A DNA stretch of 64,000 bases, taken from NCBI GenBank assembly GCA_041905525.1, contig JAYRKY010000019.1, positions 1-64,000 of the forward strand. Direction: 5' to 3'. Source of the DNA: SHVO01 sp041905525. Its GTDB lineage: Bacteria > Pseudomonadota > Alphaproteobacteria > Rhodospirillales > Rhodospirillaceae. Shown here piece after piece: positions 34,651 to 44,171 of the stretch. Both the position numbers and the translations under genes were made by a program. The notes under the pieces were generated by a model, which saw only the letters and a list, made by a program, of their open reading frames with translations, had not been told where the DNA came from and did not search any database. Position 1 is the first letter of the stretch, and every line of letters begins with the position of its first letter.

Positions 34651-35478
34651 TTGAAGATGCTGGCGACGCTTTTGGCACCGTTCGCGCTGACGCTGGTTCT
34701 GTCGGTGGCCTTGCGCGTCCTCGCGAAGGAAAAGTCCGAACGCGCCGCGGTCATCCCCGCAGCCATCGGGATCCTCGGATGTTGGGCCTTCCTTGCGCGA
34801 CCCGGATGGGTGCCTGTCGATGATGTGCGCCGTATTCTCCACATCGGGGTCGGAGCAGGGCTTCTCGGACTTGCGCTCGACGCCCTTCGGCCCCACCGCG
34901 TTGTAACCGCCATTCTCGCGGGTGGATTTGTCGTGGGCTGCGCCCTTGCCTCCGTCACCGGCGGGATCATCCCCAAGAGCCCGCTCTCGCTGCGCGATGG
35001 CGTCATCATCGCCGCCCTGGCCGCAACTGCGTATCTGACGCTCGCGCGTTTCGATGCGATGAGGGAGCGGCCTATCAGTCTCGGGATCCTTCTGACGCTG
35101 GTTGCCTTTGGCCTCGCGCTCCTTGCGTCGATCGCGCAGGAAGCCATGTTGGCAAAGCTCTCGTTGATCCTTGCCTCCGGTCTTGCGGGATATCTTGTGT
35201 TCGTCGCCTTCACGGGGGGCGTGGCGAGCGATGGCATGATCCTCATCGGCGGTGCTTCGGCCCTCGCCGTGGTCTGGGCGCTGGCCCAGGGGCACCCGGA
35301 ACTGCGCCTTGCGCTGCTGTGCCTGCCGCTGGTTCTTTTCGCCGAAGCCACCGCGCTGCGTGTCCCGCTGCCGGCGGCGCGGATTAGCGCGTTACTTTAC
35401 CCCCTCGTTCTGGGACTTCTGGTGGGACTGCCGCTCGGACTGGCCGCCCTTATCTCTTTTGTAACCACTGGCCCTTAA
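34651..35478 (+). CDS. Integral membrane protein of unknown function
   Basis: 275 residues with about eight to nine hydrophobic helices from end to end and few charged loops. No transporter signature was recognised. TTG 34651 (GGGGGCG six bases upstream) or ATG 34657 are possible starts. It follows the cytochrome genes on the same strand by 43 bases, so a membrane role linked to them is possible. Confidence 0.7.
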   Translation: MKMLATLLAPFALTLVLSVALRVLAKEKSERAAVIPAAIGILGCWAFLARPGWVPVDDVRRILHIGVGAGLLGLALDALRPHRVVTAILAGGFVVGCALASVTGGIIPKSPLSLRDGVIIAALAATAYLTLARFDAMRERPISLGILLTLVAFGLALLASIAQEAMLAKLSLILASGLAGYLVFVAFTGGVASDGMILIGGASALAVVWALAQGHPELRLALLCLPLVLFAEATALRVPLPAARISALLYPLVLGLLVGLPLGLAALISFVTTGP

Positions 35479-35590
35479 ACTAGTCCGGCTGGGAATTTGC
35501 CCGCGAAGGGGGCCTTATTTCCGCCACGGTCGGTTGCATGACTATCGGCAATCTCGTAAACCCTTCAGACGTTGCGAAAAGGACACGAAA

Positions 35591-36574
35591 GTGGATTTTT
35601 CCCTAGAGCGGCCCACGGCTGAGACACCCGAAGAAGCTCCGACCCGTCGTGGCTTGGGAAAGCCCGTGATCGCGGCATTGATCGGTATCGTCATTGTCGC
35701 CGCAGCTCTCGTCTTCAATTTCACGCTCCAGGGTCCGCTGCATTTCGGCCGTGCGCCCGCGCTGAACACAGGCGCCGGGGCCCCGTCATTCGACGTCGTA
35801 CGGATCGATCCCAAGGGCAACATGGTCATGGCGGGCCGCGCCCTCTCGGGCGCGACCGTCATCATTATGGACGGTGACAAAGAGATCGGGCGCGTCACGG
35901 CGGATGGCCGCGGCGAGTGGGTCTATATTCCGGAAACTCCGGTGGCCCCAGGCACGCGGCAGTTTTCCCTGCGCTCCAAGGATGACAAGGGCAAGGACGT
36001 CTATTCGAAGAACGTCGTTGTCATGTCGGTCCCCGAGCGCGATGGCGAGATTCTCATCGTCGAACAATCGCGCGATGGCGGTCGCAGCCGCGTTCTGCAA
36101 GGCCCGACCGCGCCGGCCGGGGCCGGCGCACTCTCGATCGAGACGGTCGACTACAACGCACAAGGTAAGTTCACCTTGTCCGGGAAGGCCGATCCGTCAA
36201 GCGTCGTGCAGATCTATATGGACAATAAGTTCATCGGCCGTGCGACCGCGGATGAGAATGGCTATTGGCAAGTGCAGCCGTCCGGCGTCGCGACGGCGGG
36301 TAAGCATGTCATCCGCGCCGATCAGATTGGCGCCAACAACAACGTCATGGCCCGCGTTGAAGTGCCGTTCGCATTAGATGCCAGCCAGCTGCAGATGGGT
36401 GCCGGCGAGATTACCGTGATCAAAGGTAACAGCCTGTGGCGCATTGCCCGGCGCGTGTACGGCGCCGGTATCAATTACACGCTGATCTATGAGGCCAATA
36501 AGGATCAGATCAAGGACCCCAACCTGATCTACCCCGGTCAGGTCTTCAATCTTCCGGCGAAAGAACGCGGCTAG
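35591..36574 (+). CDS. LysM-domain protein with one membrane anchor
   Basis: 327 residues. A cytoplasmic N-terminus is followed by one helix (VIAALIGIVIVAAALVFNF), two repeated beta-sandwich units (KGNMVMAGRALSGATVIIMDGDKEIGRV and QGKFTLSGKADPSSVVQIYMDNKFIGRA) of bacterial Ig-like type, and a C-terminal LysM (VIKGNSLWRIARRVYGAGINYTLIYEANKDQIKDPNLIYPGQVFNLP). It should bind peptidoglycan in the periplasm. GTG 35591 is chosen because AAGGA lies seven bases upstream; a longer frame to 35534 lacks support. Confidence 0.88.
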   Translation: MDFSLERPTAETPEEAPTRRGLGKPVIAALIGIVIVAAALVFNFTLQGPLHFGRAPALNTGAGAPSFDVVRIDPKGNMVMAGRALSGATVIIMDGDKEIGRVTADGRGEWVYIPETPVAPGTRQFSLRSKDDKGKDVYSKNVVVMSVPERDGEILIVEQSRDGGRSRVLQGPTAPAGAGALSIETVDYNAQGKFTLSGKADPSSVVQIYMDNKFIGRATADENGYWQVQPSGVATAGKHVIRADQIGANNNVMARVEVPFALDASQLQMGAGEITVIKGNSLWRIARRVYGAGINYTLIYEANKDQIKDPNLIYPGQVFNLPAKERG

Positions 36575-36739
36575 CGCCCTCCAGAGCGGAAGCCCTAACT
36601 CCCCCAAACCCCCGCCGAAAGGCGAGAAGCGGGCAAAACACGCGCGCCCCAGCTTCTTTTTTGCGCGGCTGATGGTAAGAGTACCCACATAGGGATGACG
36701 GGCGCCAAGGCGCCGTCCAGGAAAAGGCCGTAGCGATTT

Positions 36740-37468
36740 ATGACCGACGCGAAAGACATGATGACATCGACTGAGATTGGCTGGCGCCATTACCTGCTCC
36801 CGCCGTTGCATCCGGAGGGTCCGGGCTTCGTTGCGGTCTTCGCCCTCGTTTCGCTCATCCTTTATTGGATTTGGGATCCGCTTGGGCTTGTCGGCGCCGC
36901 CTTGACGGTGTGGTGCTTCTATTTCTTCCGTGATCCCGATCGCGTGACGCCGACGCGCCCGGGCTTGGTGATCAGTCCCGCGGACGGAATTGTCCAGATG
37001 ATCGGCCTCGCGCCGCTCCCGCCCGAACTCGGGATGGGAACAGAGCGCGTCACGCGCGTTAGTGTCTTCATGAGCGTTTTTGATTGCCACGTGAACCGGG
37101 CCCCTATCGCCGGCACGGTCGTAAAAGAAGAATACACCCCTGGGAAGTTCGTCAACGCGACCTTGGACAAGGCCAGCGAAGACAACGAGCGTCAATCGCT
37201 CGTGATTCGCACGGCCGACGGACGCGACTTCGGCGTCGTGCAGATCGCTGGCTTGGTGGCGCGGCGTATCCGCTGCGACGTGCGCGAAGGTCAGCAACTC
37301 CTGACTGGGCAGCGGTTTGGGATGATCCGTTTCGGGTCCCGTCTCGATGTCTATCTCCCGGCCGGCGTCGAACCCTTGGTCGTTGTGGGTCAGAAGGCCG
37401 TCGCGGGTGAGACGGTCCTCGCCGACGCGGCGGGCAGCGAACCGCAGCGCGCCGGAGAAATCCGTTAA
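36740..37468 (+). CDS. psd: Phosphatidylserine decarboxylase proenzyme
   Basis: A 242-residue short-form PSD. It has an N-terminal membrane region, ISPADGIVQMIG, VFDCHVNRAPIAGTV, and the self-cleavage site in MIRFGSRLDVYLP; cleavage before S200 yields the pyruvoyl cofactor. It converts phosphatidylserine to phosphatidylethanolamine. Its stop overlaps the pssA start (ATGA), so the two enzymes are translationally coupled. Confidence 0.96.
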   Translation: MTDAKDMMTSTEIGWRHYLLPPLHPEGPGFVAVFALVSLILYWIWDPLGLVGAALTVWCFYFFRDPDRVTPTRPGLVISPADGIVQMIGLAPLPPELGMGTERVTRVSVFMSVFDCHVNRAPIAGTVVKEEYTPGKFVNATLDKASEDNERQSLVIRTADGRDFGVVQIAGLVARRIRCDVREGQQLLTGQRFGMIRFGSRLDVYLPAGVEPLVVVGQKAVAGETVLADAAGSEPQRAGEIR

Positions 37469-38313
37469 TGAGCGATCCTCTCCAGGATCCCGTTCCCCTG
37501 GTGGAGGAATCTGCCCCGCCGGTCCGCCGCCGATTCCGGGTCGGCGGGACCAAGCTGCGCAGCCTTTCGTTCAATCGCATCTTTCCGAATATGATTACGT
37601 TGCTCGCGCTTTGCGCGGGCCTCACGTCCATCCGCTACGCCTTCAACGAACAATGGGACCGCGCGGTCCTGGCTATCGTGATCGCGGGAATGCTCGACGG
37701 GTTGGACGGCCGTATTGCCCGCTTGCTGCGCGGGACCAGCGATTTCGGTGCGGAGTTGGACTCTCTCGCGGACGCGATCAGCTTCGGCGTCGCTCCCGCG
37801 TTAGTCCTTTTCTTATGGGCTCTGCATGATGCGGGTGGCCTGGGATGGGCGGTGTGCCTGCTGCACGCCGTTTGCACGGTGCTGCGCCTCGCCCGGTTCA
37901 ACACCATGATCGGACAGGACCTGCCCCACTGGGCCCATAATTATTTCACCGGCGTTCCTTCGCCCGGAGGCGCGGGCATCGCCCTCATGCCGATGTTCTT
38001 CTGGCTCCTGACCGATGAACGGATTTTTCGCCATTGGGCTGTCGCCGGCATTTTCCTAATCTCCGCCGCGCTCCTTATGGTGAGCAGAGTCCCGATCTAC
38101 TCGGGCAAGCATATGCGCCTGAAGCCGCAGCTTGTCATTCCGCTGATGGTCGGCGTCGGCGTCCTGGCCGGCCTCTTGTGGGCGGAACCGTGGGCGACGC
38201 TCAGCTTCATCGGCCTCGCCTACATCGCGATGATCCCGATGAGCGTCTGGTCTTACCGCCGGCTCAAGAACGGCGATGCCGCGAAAGCTGCCGCGGACTC
38301 CTCTAGCGTTTAA
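37468..38313 (+). CDS. pssA: CDP-diacylglycerol-serine O-phosphatidyltransferase
   Basis: A 281-residue type II phosphatidylserine synthase with multiple helices. The CDP-alcohol phosphotransferase motif DG-x2-AR-x8-G-x3-D-x3-D is present in LDGRIARLLRGTSDFGAELDSLADA. It makes the substrate for psd immediately upstream. Its 3' end overlaps uvrB tail-to-tail by 11 bases. Confidence 0.95.
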   Translation: MSDPLQDPVPLVEESAPPVRRRFRVGGTKLRSLSFNRIFPNMITLLALCAGLTSIRYAFNEQWDRAVLAIVIAGMLDGLDGRIARLLRGTSDFGAELDSLADAISFGVAPALVLFLWALHDAGGLGWAVCLLHAVCTVLRLARFNTMIGQDLPHWAHNYFTGVPSPGGAGIALMPMFFWLLTDERIFRHWAVAGIFLISAALLMVSRVPIYSGKHMRLKPQLVIPLMVGVGVLAGLLWAEPWATLSFIGLAYIAMIPMSVWSYRRLKNGDAAKAAADSSSV

Positions 38314-40495
38314 ATCCGCCGCGAGACCTGCGCCCCGTCGGCCTTCCGCTCTTCGTTTTGGGGTGACGGGTCGCCTTGCGCATGGCCTGTTGACTCGGCG
38401 CCTGAGAGGGCTCCGCCGACAGTGCCGGGCCATCGTTTTCGCCGACCGCCTCGCGTTCGCCGCCGTATTCAAGTTCCAGCATCTCGAGGCGCTTGATTTC
38501 GTCCCGCAGGCGCGCGGCTTCCTCGAATTCAAGGTCCGCCGCGGCGGCACGCATTTTCGCCTCAAGGTCGTTGATGGTTGCGCGAAGATTGTGACCGATG
38601 AGGTGCGGCTCCTCCGCGAGACCGGTATCAACCGTGACCCGATCCTGCTCATAAACGCTTTCCAGCACGTCGGAGATTCGTGAGCGCACCGTTGCCGGCG
38701 TAATGCCGTTGGCGGCATTGAAGGCTTGCTGTTTCTCGCGGCGGCGGTTGGTCTCGCCGATGGCCTTTTCCAGCGAATCAGTCATCCGATCCGCGTACAG
38801 GATGACGCGTCCTTCGACATTGCGGGCCGCACGGCCGATCGTCTGGATCAGCGAACGTTCCGAGCGCAAGAAGCCTTCTTTATCGGCATCAAGGATGGCG
38901 ACTAGGCCGCACTCGGGGATGTCCAGACCTTCACGCAAAAGGTTGATGCCGACCAAGACGTCGAACGCGCCTAGGCGGAGATCGCGAATGATCTCGATGC
39001 GCTCCAGCGTTTCGATATCGGAGTGCATGTAGCGGACGCGCACGCCGGCCTCGTGAAAATACTCCGTCAGGTCTTCCGCCATGCGCTTGGTCAGGGTGGT
39101 GACCAGAGATCGCATGCCACGCAAAGCCACGGCCTTGACCTCGCCAAGGAGGTCGTCGACTTGCTTTTCGGCCGGTCGAATGATGCACACCGGATCGATC
39201 AGTCCAGTCGGACGGATCACCTGCTCGACAAACGTGCCGCCGGTCCGTTCCATTTCCCACGCTCCGGGGGTCGCCGATACGAACACCGTATCAGGACGCA
39301 TGGATTCCCATTCTTCGAACTTCAGCGGTCTGTTGTCGGTGCAGGACGGCAGGCGGAAGCCATACTCCGCCAACGTGGACTTGCGATTGTAGTCGCCCTT
39401 GAACATGGCCCCGATTTGCGGGACCGCAACATGGCTTTCGTCGACGAAGAGGAGAGCATCCTCGGGCAGATATTCGAACAGGGTCGGCGGCGGTTCGCCG
39501 CGCGCGCGGCCGGTCAAAAACCTCGAATAGTTTTCGATGCTCTTGCAGTGGCCGGTTGTCTCCAGCATCTCGAGATCGAACATAGTGCGTTGTTCGAGGC
39601 GCTGGGCCTCCAGAAGCTTACCTTGCGCGTTGAACTCCGCGAGGCGCTCCTTGAGCTCCTCCTTTATGCCCTTGATGGCCTGCGAGAGCGCGGGCCGCGG
39701 CGTGACGTAGTGGCTCGACGGATAAACGACTTCGTCCAGCAGAGTCGCGGTCTTCTCTCCGGTGAGCGGATCGAATTCATGAATGAATTCGATGTCGTCG
39801 CCGAACAGCGACACGCGCCAAGCGCGGTCTTCGTAGTGCGCGGGAAAAATTTCGACCACATCACCGCGGACGCGGAAGGTACCGCGGTGGAAATCGGCGT
39901 CGTTGCGCTTGTACTGCAACGCGACCAGTTGTTTCACCAGATCGGACCGGGGCAAGGTTGCGCCCTGCTTTAGAGGAATCGTCATCTTCGAATATGATTC
40001 CACGGACCCGATCCCGTAGAGACAGCTGACCGATGCAACGATCACGACATCGCGACGCTCCAGGATCGAGCGTGTCGCCGCATGGCGCATGCGGTCAATC
40101 TGCTCGTTAATGCTGGAGTCTTTTTCAATGTAGGTGTCGGTGCGCGGGACATAGGCCTCGGGCTGGTAATAGTCGTAGTACGAGACGAAATACTCGACGG
40201 CGTTCTCGGGGAAGAAGGATTTCATTTCTCCGTAGAGCTGCGCCGCGAGGGTCTTATTGGGCGCGAGGATCAAGGCCGGGCGTCCGGTCTGGGCAATCAC
40301 ATGGGCCATCGTGAAGGTCTTGCCCGACCCGGTGACCCCGAGAAGCACTTGGTCGCGCTCCTGGGCGCTGACACCGGCCACAAGATCGGCGATCGCTTTG
40401 GGCTGGTCGCCGGCCGGGGTGTATTCGCTCTTCAGCTTGAACTCCGCCCGTGGACCGGCGGGCGGTTTGGCATAGAGGGGGGCGAGGAAGGACAT
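38303..40495 (-). CDS. uvrB: Excinuclease ABC subunit B
   Basis: A 730-residue nucleotide-excision-repair helicase-like protein. Walker A is GVTGSGKTFTMA, the beta-hairpin region is YYDYYQPEAYVP, the DESH box is FVDESHVAVPQIG, motif VI is QTIGRAARN, and the C-terminal UVR motif is LEAKMRAAAADLEFEEAARLRDEIKRLE. A basic tail (RRSRGGFKR) extends beyond. No GTTC-N7-GTTC LexA box was found in its upstream region. Confidence 0.97.
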   Translation of the reverse strand: MSFLAPLYAKPPAGPRAEFKLKSEYTPAGDQPKAIADLVAGVSAQERDQVLLGVTGSGKTFTMAHVIAQTGRPALILAPNKTLAAQLYGEMKSFFPENAVEYFVSYYDYYQPEAYVPRTDTYIEKDSSINEQIDRMRHAATRSILERRDVVIVASVSCLYGIGSVESYSKMTIPLKQGATLPRSDLVKQLVALQYKRNDADFHRGTFRVRGDVVEIFPAHYEDRAWRVSLFGDDIEFIHEFDPLTGEKTATLLDEVVYPSSHYVTPRPALSQAIKGIKEELKERLAEFNAQGKLLEAQRLEQRTMFDLEMLETTGHCKSIENYSRFLTGRARGEPPPTLFEYLPEDALLFVDESHVAVPQIGAMFKGDYNRKSTLAEYGFRLPSCTDNRPLKFEEWESMRPDTVFVSATPGAWEMERTGGTFVEQVIRPTGLIDPVCIIRPAEKQVDDLLGEVKAVALRGMRSLVTTLTKRMAEDLTEYFHEAGVRVRYMHSDIETLERIEIIRDLRLGAFDVLVGINLLREGLDIPECGLVAILDADKEGFLRSERSLIQTIGRAARNVEGRVILYADRMTDSLEKAIGETNRRREKQQAFNAANGITPATVRSRISDVLESVYEQDRVTVDTGLAEEPHLIGHNLRATINDLEAKMRAAAADLEFEEAARLRDEIKRLEMLELEYGGEREAVGENDGPALSAEPSQAPSQQAMRKATRHPKTKSGRPTGRRSRGGFKR

Positions 40496-40619
40496 GGACG
40501 CAAGATCTCGGGTCAGGATTGGGTGCCATCATACATAGGGTCGAGCGATGCCGCGTGCCATCTTTTCGGCCCTTCTTCAGGCGTTTAGTGTGCTTTTCGC
40601 ACTCCAGACGCAAAGACCC

Positions 40620-42518
40620 ATGACGCCACAACTTCAATTCGAGCAGGCCCTCAATCTGCATCGGCAGGCGCGTTTAGCCGAAGCCGAACGGCTTCTCCGA
40701 GAAGTTGTCGCGGCCGAGCCGCTTCATGCGGCCGCGCACCGCATGATCGCCCTCGTCAGCTACCAGCAGGGCAATTTCGCGCAGGCGTATGACGCCATCG
40801 ACCGCGCGACCCAGCTTAGCCCCGCGACCGCCGAGCCGTGGGTGCTGCGCGGTGTCATTCTCCATTTTTCAGGGCGGTCGGACGAGGCGGTGGCGAGCAT
40901 CGACCGTGCGACGGCGCTCGATCCGTCGGATGTGGGCGCCTGGTACAATCGCGGTGTCATTCTGAGTGAGATCGGCCGCTTTCAGGAGGCCGTTGCCAGC
41001 TACGACCAAGCCTTGAGCTTTGGCCCGCATTTGGGCTCGCTCGCCAATCGCGCGGGGGCGCTGATCAATCTCAAGCGCCCGAAAGACGCCCTGGAGTCGG
41101 CGGAGCGGGCATTGGCGCTACGCTCTGACCATCTGGAGGCCCTGTGCAATAAAGCGCTGGCTTTGACGGAATTGTCCCGCCACACCGAGGCGCTCGCGAT
41201 TTTTGATCAGGTGCTCGCACGCGCGCCAAACATCGCCCAGACATGGGCCAACCGGGGCACGGTGCTCCATGAACTCGAGCGGTTCGGCGAGGCAGTCGCG
41301 AGCTTCGATCGCGCATTGGCGCTCGATCCGGAGAATGCGGCGGCTTGGGGTAACCGCGGACGGAGCCTTTACAATATTCCGCGCTTCGACGAGGCGCGTG
41401 CGAGTTTTGAGAAGGCCATCGCGCTCTATACGCCGCAAACCTCTGTCGACTGGGACCTGCGCGGCGACGCTCTTATGGGTCTCAAACGCTATGATGAAGC
41501 GCTTGCGGCCTATGACACCGCGATCGCCTTGGTGCCGGACGGCGCGCGGCTTTGGTCGAAGAAAGCGGCAACCTTGTTTATGTTGGGCAAATTCGAAGAC
41601 GCGCTCGCGTCCGCCGATCAGGCCGTTGCGTTAAGCCCCCGTCTGCCGGCCGCGCTCGACATTCGCGGGAAAATTCTCATGGAGATGAACCGCATCGAGG
41701 AGGGCCTCGCCGACCTTTATCAGCGGGGCCTCGCCGAGCAAAAGGTGAACGCCTCCCCAGTCCACAAAGCGAAGCACGACGCCGAGCAGCTTGAATATCT
41801 CGCCGCGCGGGGAATAGTCCCGGAACCCGGCAGGCCGCACATCGAGGGCGGCGGCAGAATTCCGGGGCGCGCCGTCAACCCAGCCAATGCCGACGTCGTG
41901 GCTAAGGCGTGGGCGAATACAAATCCGCAAATCGTTGTGATCGACAATCTTCTCACCCCGGAGGGGCTTGCGGCGCTGCGCGAGTACTGTTGGGGATCGA
42001 CGATGTGGGCGCGCGCGTACGATAGCGGCTATCTTGGCGCTCTGCCGGAGTCTGGCTTCGCCGTGCCCTTGCTGGCACAAATCGCCGAAGAGCTCCGTGA
42101 AACCTTTCCGACCGTGATCCGCGACCACGGCCTTCGTTTGCTGTGGGGGTTCAAATACGACAGCGCCCTCAAGGGCATCACGATCCACGCCGATCAGGCC
42201 GCGGTGAACGTCAATTTCTGGATCACACCGGACGAGGCCAACCTCAATCCCGATCGCGGCGGCCTTGTGATCTACAACGCGAATGCGCCGCCCGACTGGG
42301 AAGCGGGGGACTACAACGGCAACGATCCGCGCATCTGGGACTTCCTCAAGCGCGTGGACGCCAAACCCATCACGGTTCCCTACCGGGCCAATCGCGCCGT
42401 GATTTTTGATTCGGACCTGTTCCATGAGACCGACCTGCTGGAGTTCAAGGAGGGGTATCTGAACCGGCGCATAAACCTCACCATGCTGTTCGGGCGGCGC
42501 ACCTTTTACGGAAATTGA
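40620..42518 (+). CDS. TPR-repeat protein fused to a 2OG-Fe(II) oxygenase-like domain
   Basis: About 632 residues. Residues ~1-390 are eight or more TPRs (AEAERLLREVVAAEPLHAAAH; FGEAVASFDRALALDPENAAAWGNRG). Residues ~430-630 resemble a 2-oxoglutarate-dependent dioxygenase: ITIHADQAAVNVNFWITP gives H-x-D, RAVIFDSDLFHETD gives the distal His, and LNRRINLTMLF the 2OG-binding Arg. A protein or small-molecule hydroxylase with a TPR substrate-binding arm is inferred. ATG 40620 is preferred; the frame is open from ATG 40548. Confidence 0.8.
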   Translation: MTPQLQFEQALNLHRQARLAEAERLLREVVAAEPLHAAAHRMIALVSYQQGNFAQAYDAIDRATQLSPATAEPWVLRGVILHFSGRSDEAVASIDRATALDPSDVGAWYNRGVILSEIGRFQEAVASYDQALSFGPHLGSLANRAGALINLKRPKDALESAERALALRSDHLEALCNKALALTELSRHTEALAIFDQVLARAPNIAQTWANRGTVLHELERFGEAVASFDRALALDPENAAAWGNRGRSLYNIPRFDEARASFEKAIALYTPQTSVDWDLRGDALMGLKRYDEALAAYDTAIALVPDGARLWSKKAATLFMLGKFEDALASADQAVALSPRLPAALDIRGKILMEMNRIEEGLADLYQRGLAEQKVNASPVHKAKHDAEQLEYLAARGIVPEPGRPHIEGGGRIPGRAVNPANADVVAKAWANTNPQIVVIDNLLTPEGLAALREYCWGSTMWARAYDSGYLGALPESGFAVPLLAQIAEELRETFPTVIRDHGLRLLWGFKYDSALKGITIHADQAAVNVNFWITPDEANLNPDRGGLVIYNANAPPDWEAGDYNGNDPRIWDFLKRVDAKPITVPYRANRAVIFDSDLFHETDLLEFKEGYLNRRINLTMLFGRRTFYGN

Positions 42519-42608
42519 GCGGGATTCCGCGGTTTGCCGGCGAGTCTCGGGTTGCGAGGGGCGGGGGCCGGAAGTAGGTTACGGGCCCTTTCACCAGAGG
42601 AGTCTGCA

Positions 42609-43811
42609 GTGTCTATTCTCGCCAAGCGCCTATCCGCCATTAAGCCGTCGCCGACCATCGCGGTGACCACCAAAGCGGCGGAACTCAAAGCGCAGGGACT
42701 GGACGTGATCGGCCTGGGCGCCGGTGAGCCTGACTTCGATACCCCGCAACACATCAAGGACGCCGGCAAGGCGGCGATTGACCGCGGCGACACGAAGTAC
42801 ACGCCGCCCAACGGCACGCCGGCGCTGCGCAAGGCGATCGTCGCCAAGTTCAAGCGCGAGAACGGTCTCGACTACAAGCCGGAGCAGGTCACGGTCGGCG
42901 TCGGCGGCAAGCAGGTCATTTTCAATGCTTTCCTTGCGACGGTACAGGAAGGCGATGAGATCATCGTGCCGGCTCCGTACTGGGTCAGCTACCCGGATAT
43001 CGCCTTGCTGTTCGGCGGCAAGCCCGTGTTCGTCACGTGCGGGGAAAACGCGCGCTTCAAGCTTTCGCCCGACGCGCTCGCCGCGGCCATCACGCCGAAG
43101 ACCAAATGGCTTGTGCTCAACTCGCCCAGCAACCCGACAGGCGCCGCCTATACACGCGACGAGCTGCGGGCGCTCGCGGACGTGCTGCTAAAGCATCCCC
43201 ATGTGTGGGTGATGACCGACGATATCTATGAGCACCTGACCTATGACGGCTTCAAATTCGCCACCCTGTGCGAAGTCGAACCCAAGCTTCTCGACCGGAC
43301 GCTGACCCTGAACGGGGTCTCGAAGGCTTATGCCATGACCGGATGGCGGATGGGCTACGCCTGCGGTCCCGTGGAGCTCATTAAGGCGATGAACATGATC
43401 CAGTCGCAGAGCGCCAGCCATCCGACCTCCATCACTCAGGCCGCGACGGTCGCCGCCCTGGACGGCCCGATGGATTTCCTCGCGCCGCGCAACGAAGCCT
43501 TCAAGCAGCGCCGCGACATGGTCGTGAAGATGCTCAACGAGGCCCAGGGCATTACTTGCCAGACGCCGGAAGGCGCCTTCTATGTCTATCCGTCCTGCGC
43601 GGGAGCCATCGGCAAGACGACCCCAAAGGGCCGCAAGCTCACGAACGATACCGATTTCGTGGAAGCGCTGCTTGACGAAGCCCTGGTCGCGGCGGTGCAG
43701 GGGGCTGCTTTCGGTCTGTCGCCCTACTTCCGCATCTCCTACGCCACCTCGACGGAGGCCCTGGAGAAGGCCTGCAAGCGCATCCAGGATTTCTGCGCAT
43801 CGCTGAAATAG
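42609..43811 (+). CDS. aspC: Aspartate aminotransferase (class I, PLP-dependent)
   Basis: 400 residues. GLGAGEPDFDTPQHIKDA, NSPSNPTGAAYTRDEL and the PLP-lysine region LNGVSKAYAMTGWRMGYA define the I-gamma aspartate/prephenate aminotransferase group of alphaproteobacteria. It interconverts aspartate and oxaloacetate and may also accept prephenate. GTG 42609 has AGAGGAG seven bases upstream; an upstream open extension to 42534 is unconserved. It ends before tandem hairpins. Confidence 0.93.
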   Translation: MSILAKRLSAIKPSPTIAVTTKAAELKAQGLDVIGLGAGEPDFDTPQHIKDAGKAAIDRGDTKYTPPNGTPALRKAIVAKFKRENGLDYKPEQVTVGVGGKQVIFNAFLATVQEGDEIIVPAPYWVSYPDIALLFGGKPVFVTCGENARFKLSPDALAAAITPKTKWLVLNSPSNPTGAAYTRDELRALADVLLKHPHVWVMTDDIYEHLTYDGFKFATLCEVEPKLLDRTLTLNGVSKAYAMTGWRMGYACGPVELIKAMNMIQSQSASHPTSITQAATVAALDGPMDFLAPRNEAFKQRRDMVVKMLNEAQGITCQTPEGAFYVYPSCAGAIGKTTPKGRKLTNDTDFVEALLDEALVAAVQGAAFGLSPYFRISYATSTEALEKACKRIQDFCASLK

Positions 43812-43813
43812 CG

Positions 43814-43869
43814 CCAGGAGCGATCTCCTGGAGGGATTGGGGGCCCGGCCGCATGGTCGGGCCCTTTTT
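43814..43869 (+). terminator. Double hairpin terminator of aspC
   Basis: CCAGGAG-CGAT-CTCCTGG (43814-43831) is followed by GGGCCCGGCC-GCAT-GGTCGGGCCC (43841-43864) and TTTTTC. The second hairpin is a standard intrinsic terminator. Confidence 0.85.
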
Positions 43870-43939
43870 CATTCTGGTCGGGCCCGCGCAGGCCCGAAGA
43901 CGGTCCAGGAGACATGGTGGCGAGCGGTAGAAAGGAATT

Positions 43940-44040
43940 CGGCCCTGAAGGGGGAGGACCTTCAGGGCCGATGGATTTTACGTCCGGAGACGGGTCTTTC
44001 GACCATTGGCGGCTTCCGGGGGAGGACCGGTTACCGCCGA
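43940..44040 (-). ncRNA. Candidate structured sRNA with two anti-Shine-Dalgarno loops
   Basis: Two hairpins present the same 7-base loop. The first, 43940-43970, has a perfect 12-bp stem. The second, 44006-44040, has a 7-bp outer stem, a 3x3 internal loop and a 4-bp inner stem. Read on the minus strand both loops are UCCUCCC, which is complementary to Shine-Dalgarno sequences and resembles the CCUCCUCCC loops of alphaproteobacterial sRNAs such as the cuckoo/CcsR and alpha-r14 families. On the plus strand the loops would be GGGAGGA. Neither a clear promoter nor a T-rich terminator was found, so strand and ends are uncertain. The 360-base spacer 43812-44171 holds no protein gene. Confidence 0.5.
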
Positions 44041-44171
44041 TCTGCAGTGTTTGCTGCGATGCACAAAACCTAGCCTCGAACCGTTCTAGGGACCACACCT
44101 AATTTTGGAGGCGGCCTATGCGCTTCGCGCATGGCTAACTGTTTAGGAAAGATGACGTTTTTTGCAGTTTT

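Noticed and set aside
40400..40620. LexA box for uvrB
   Set aside because: No GTTC-N7-GTTC in either orientation near the uvrB start.
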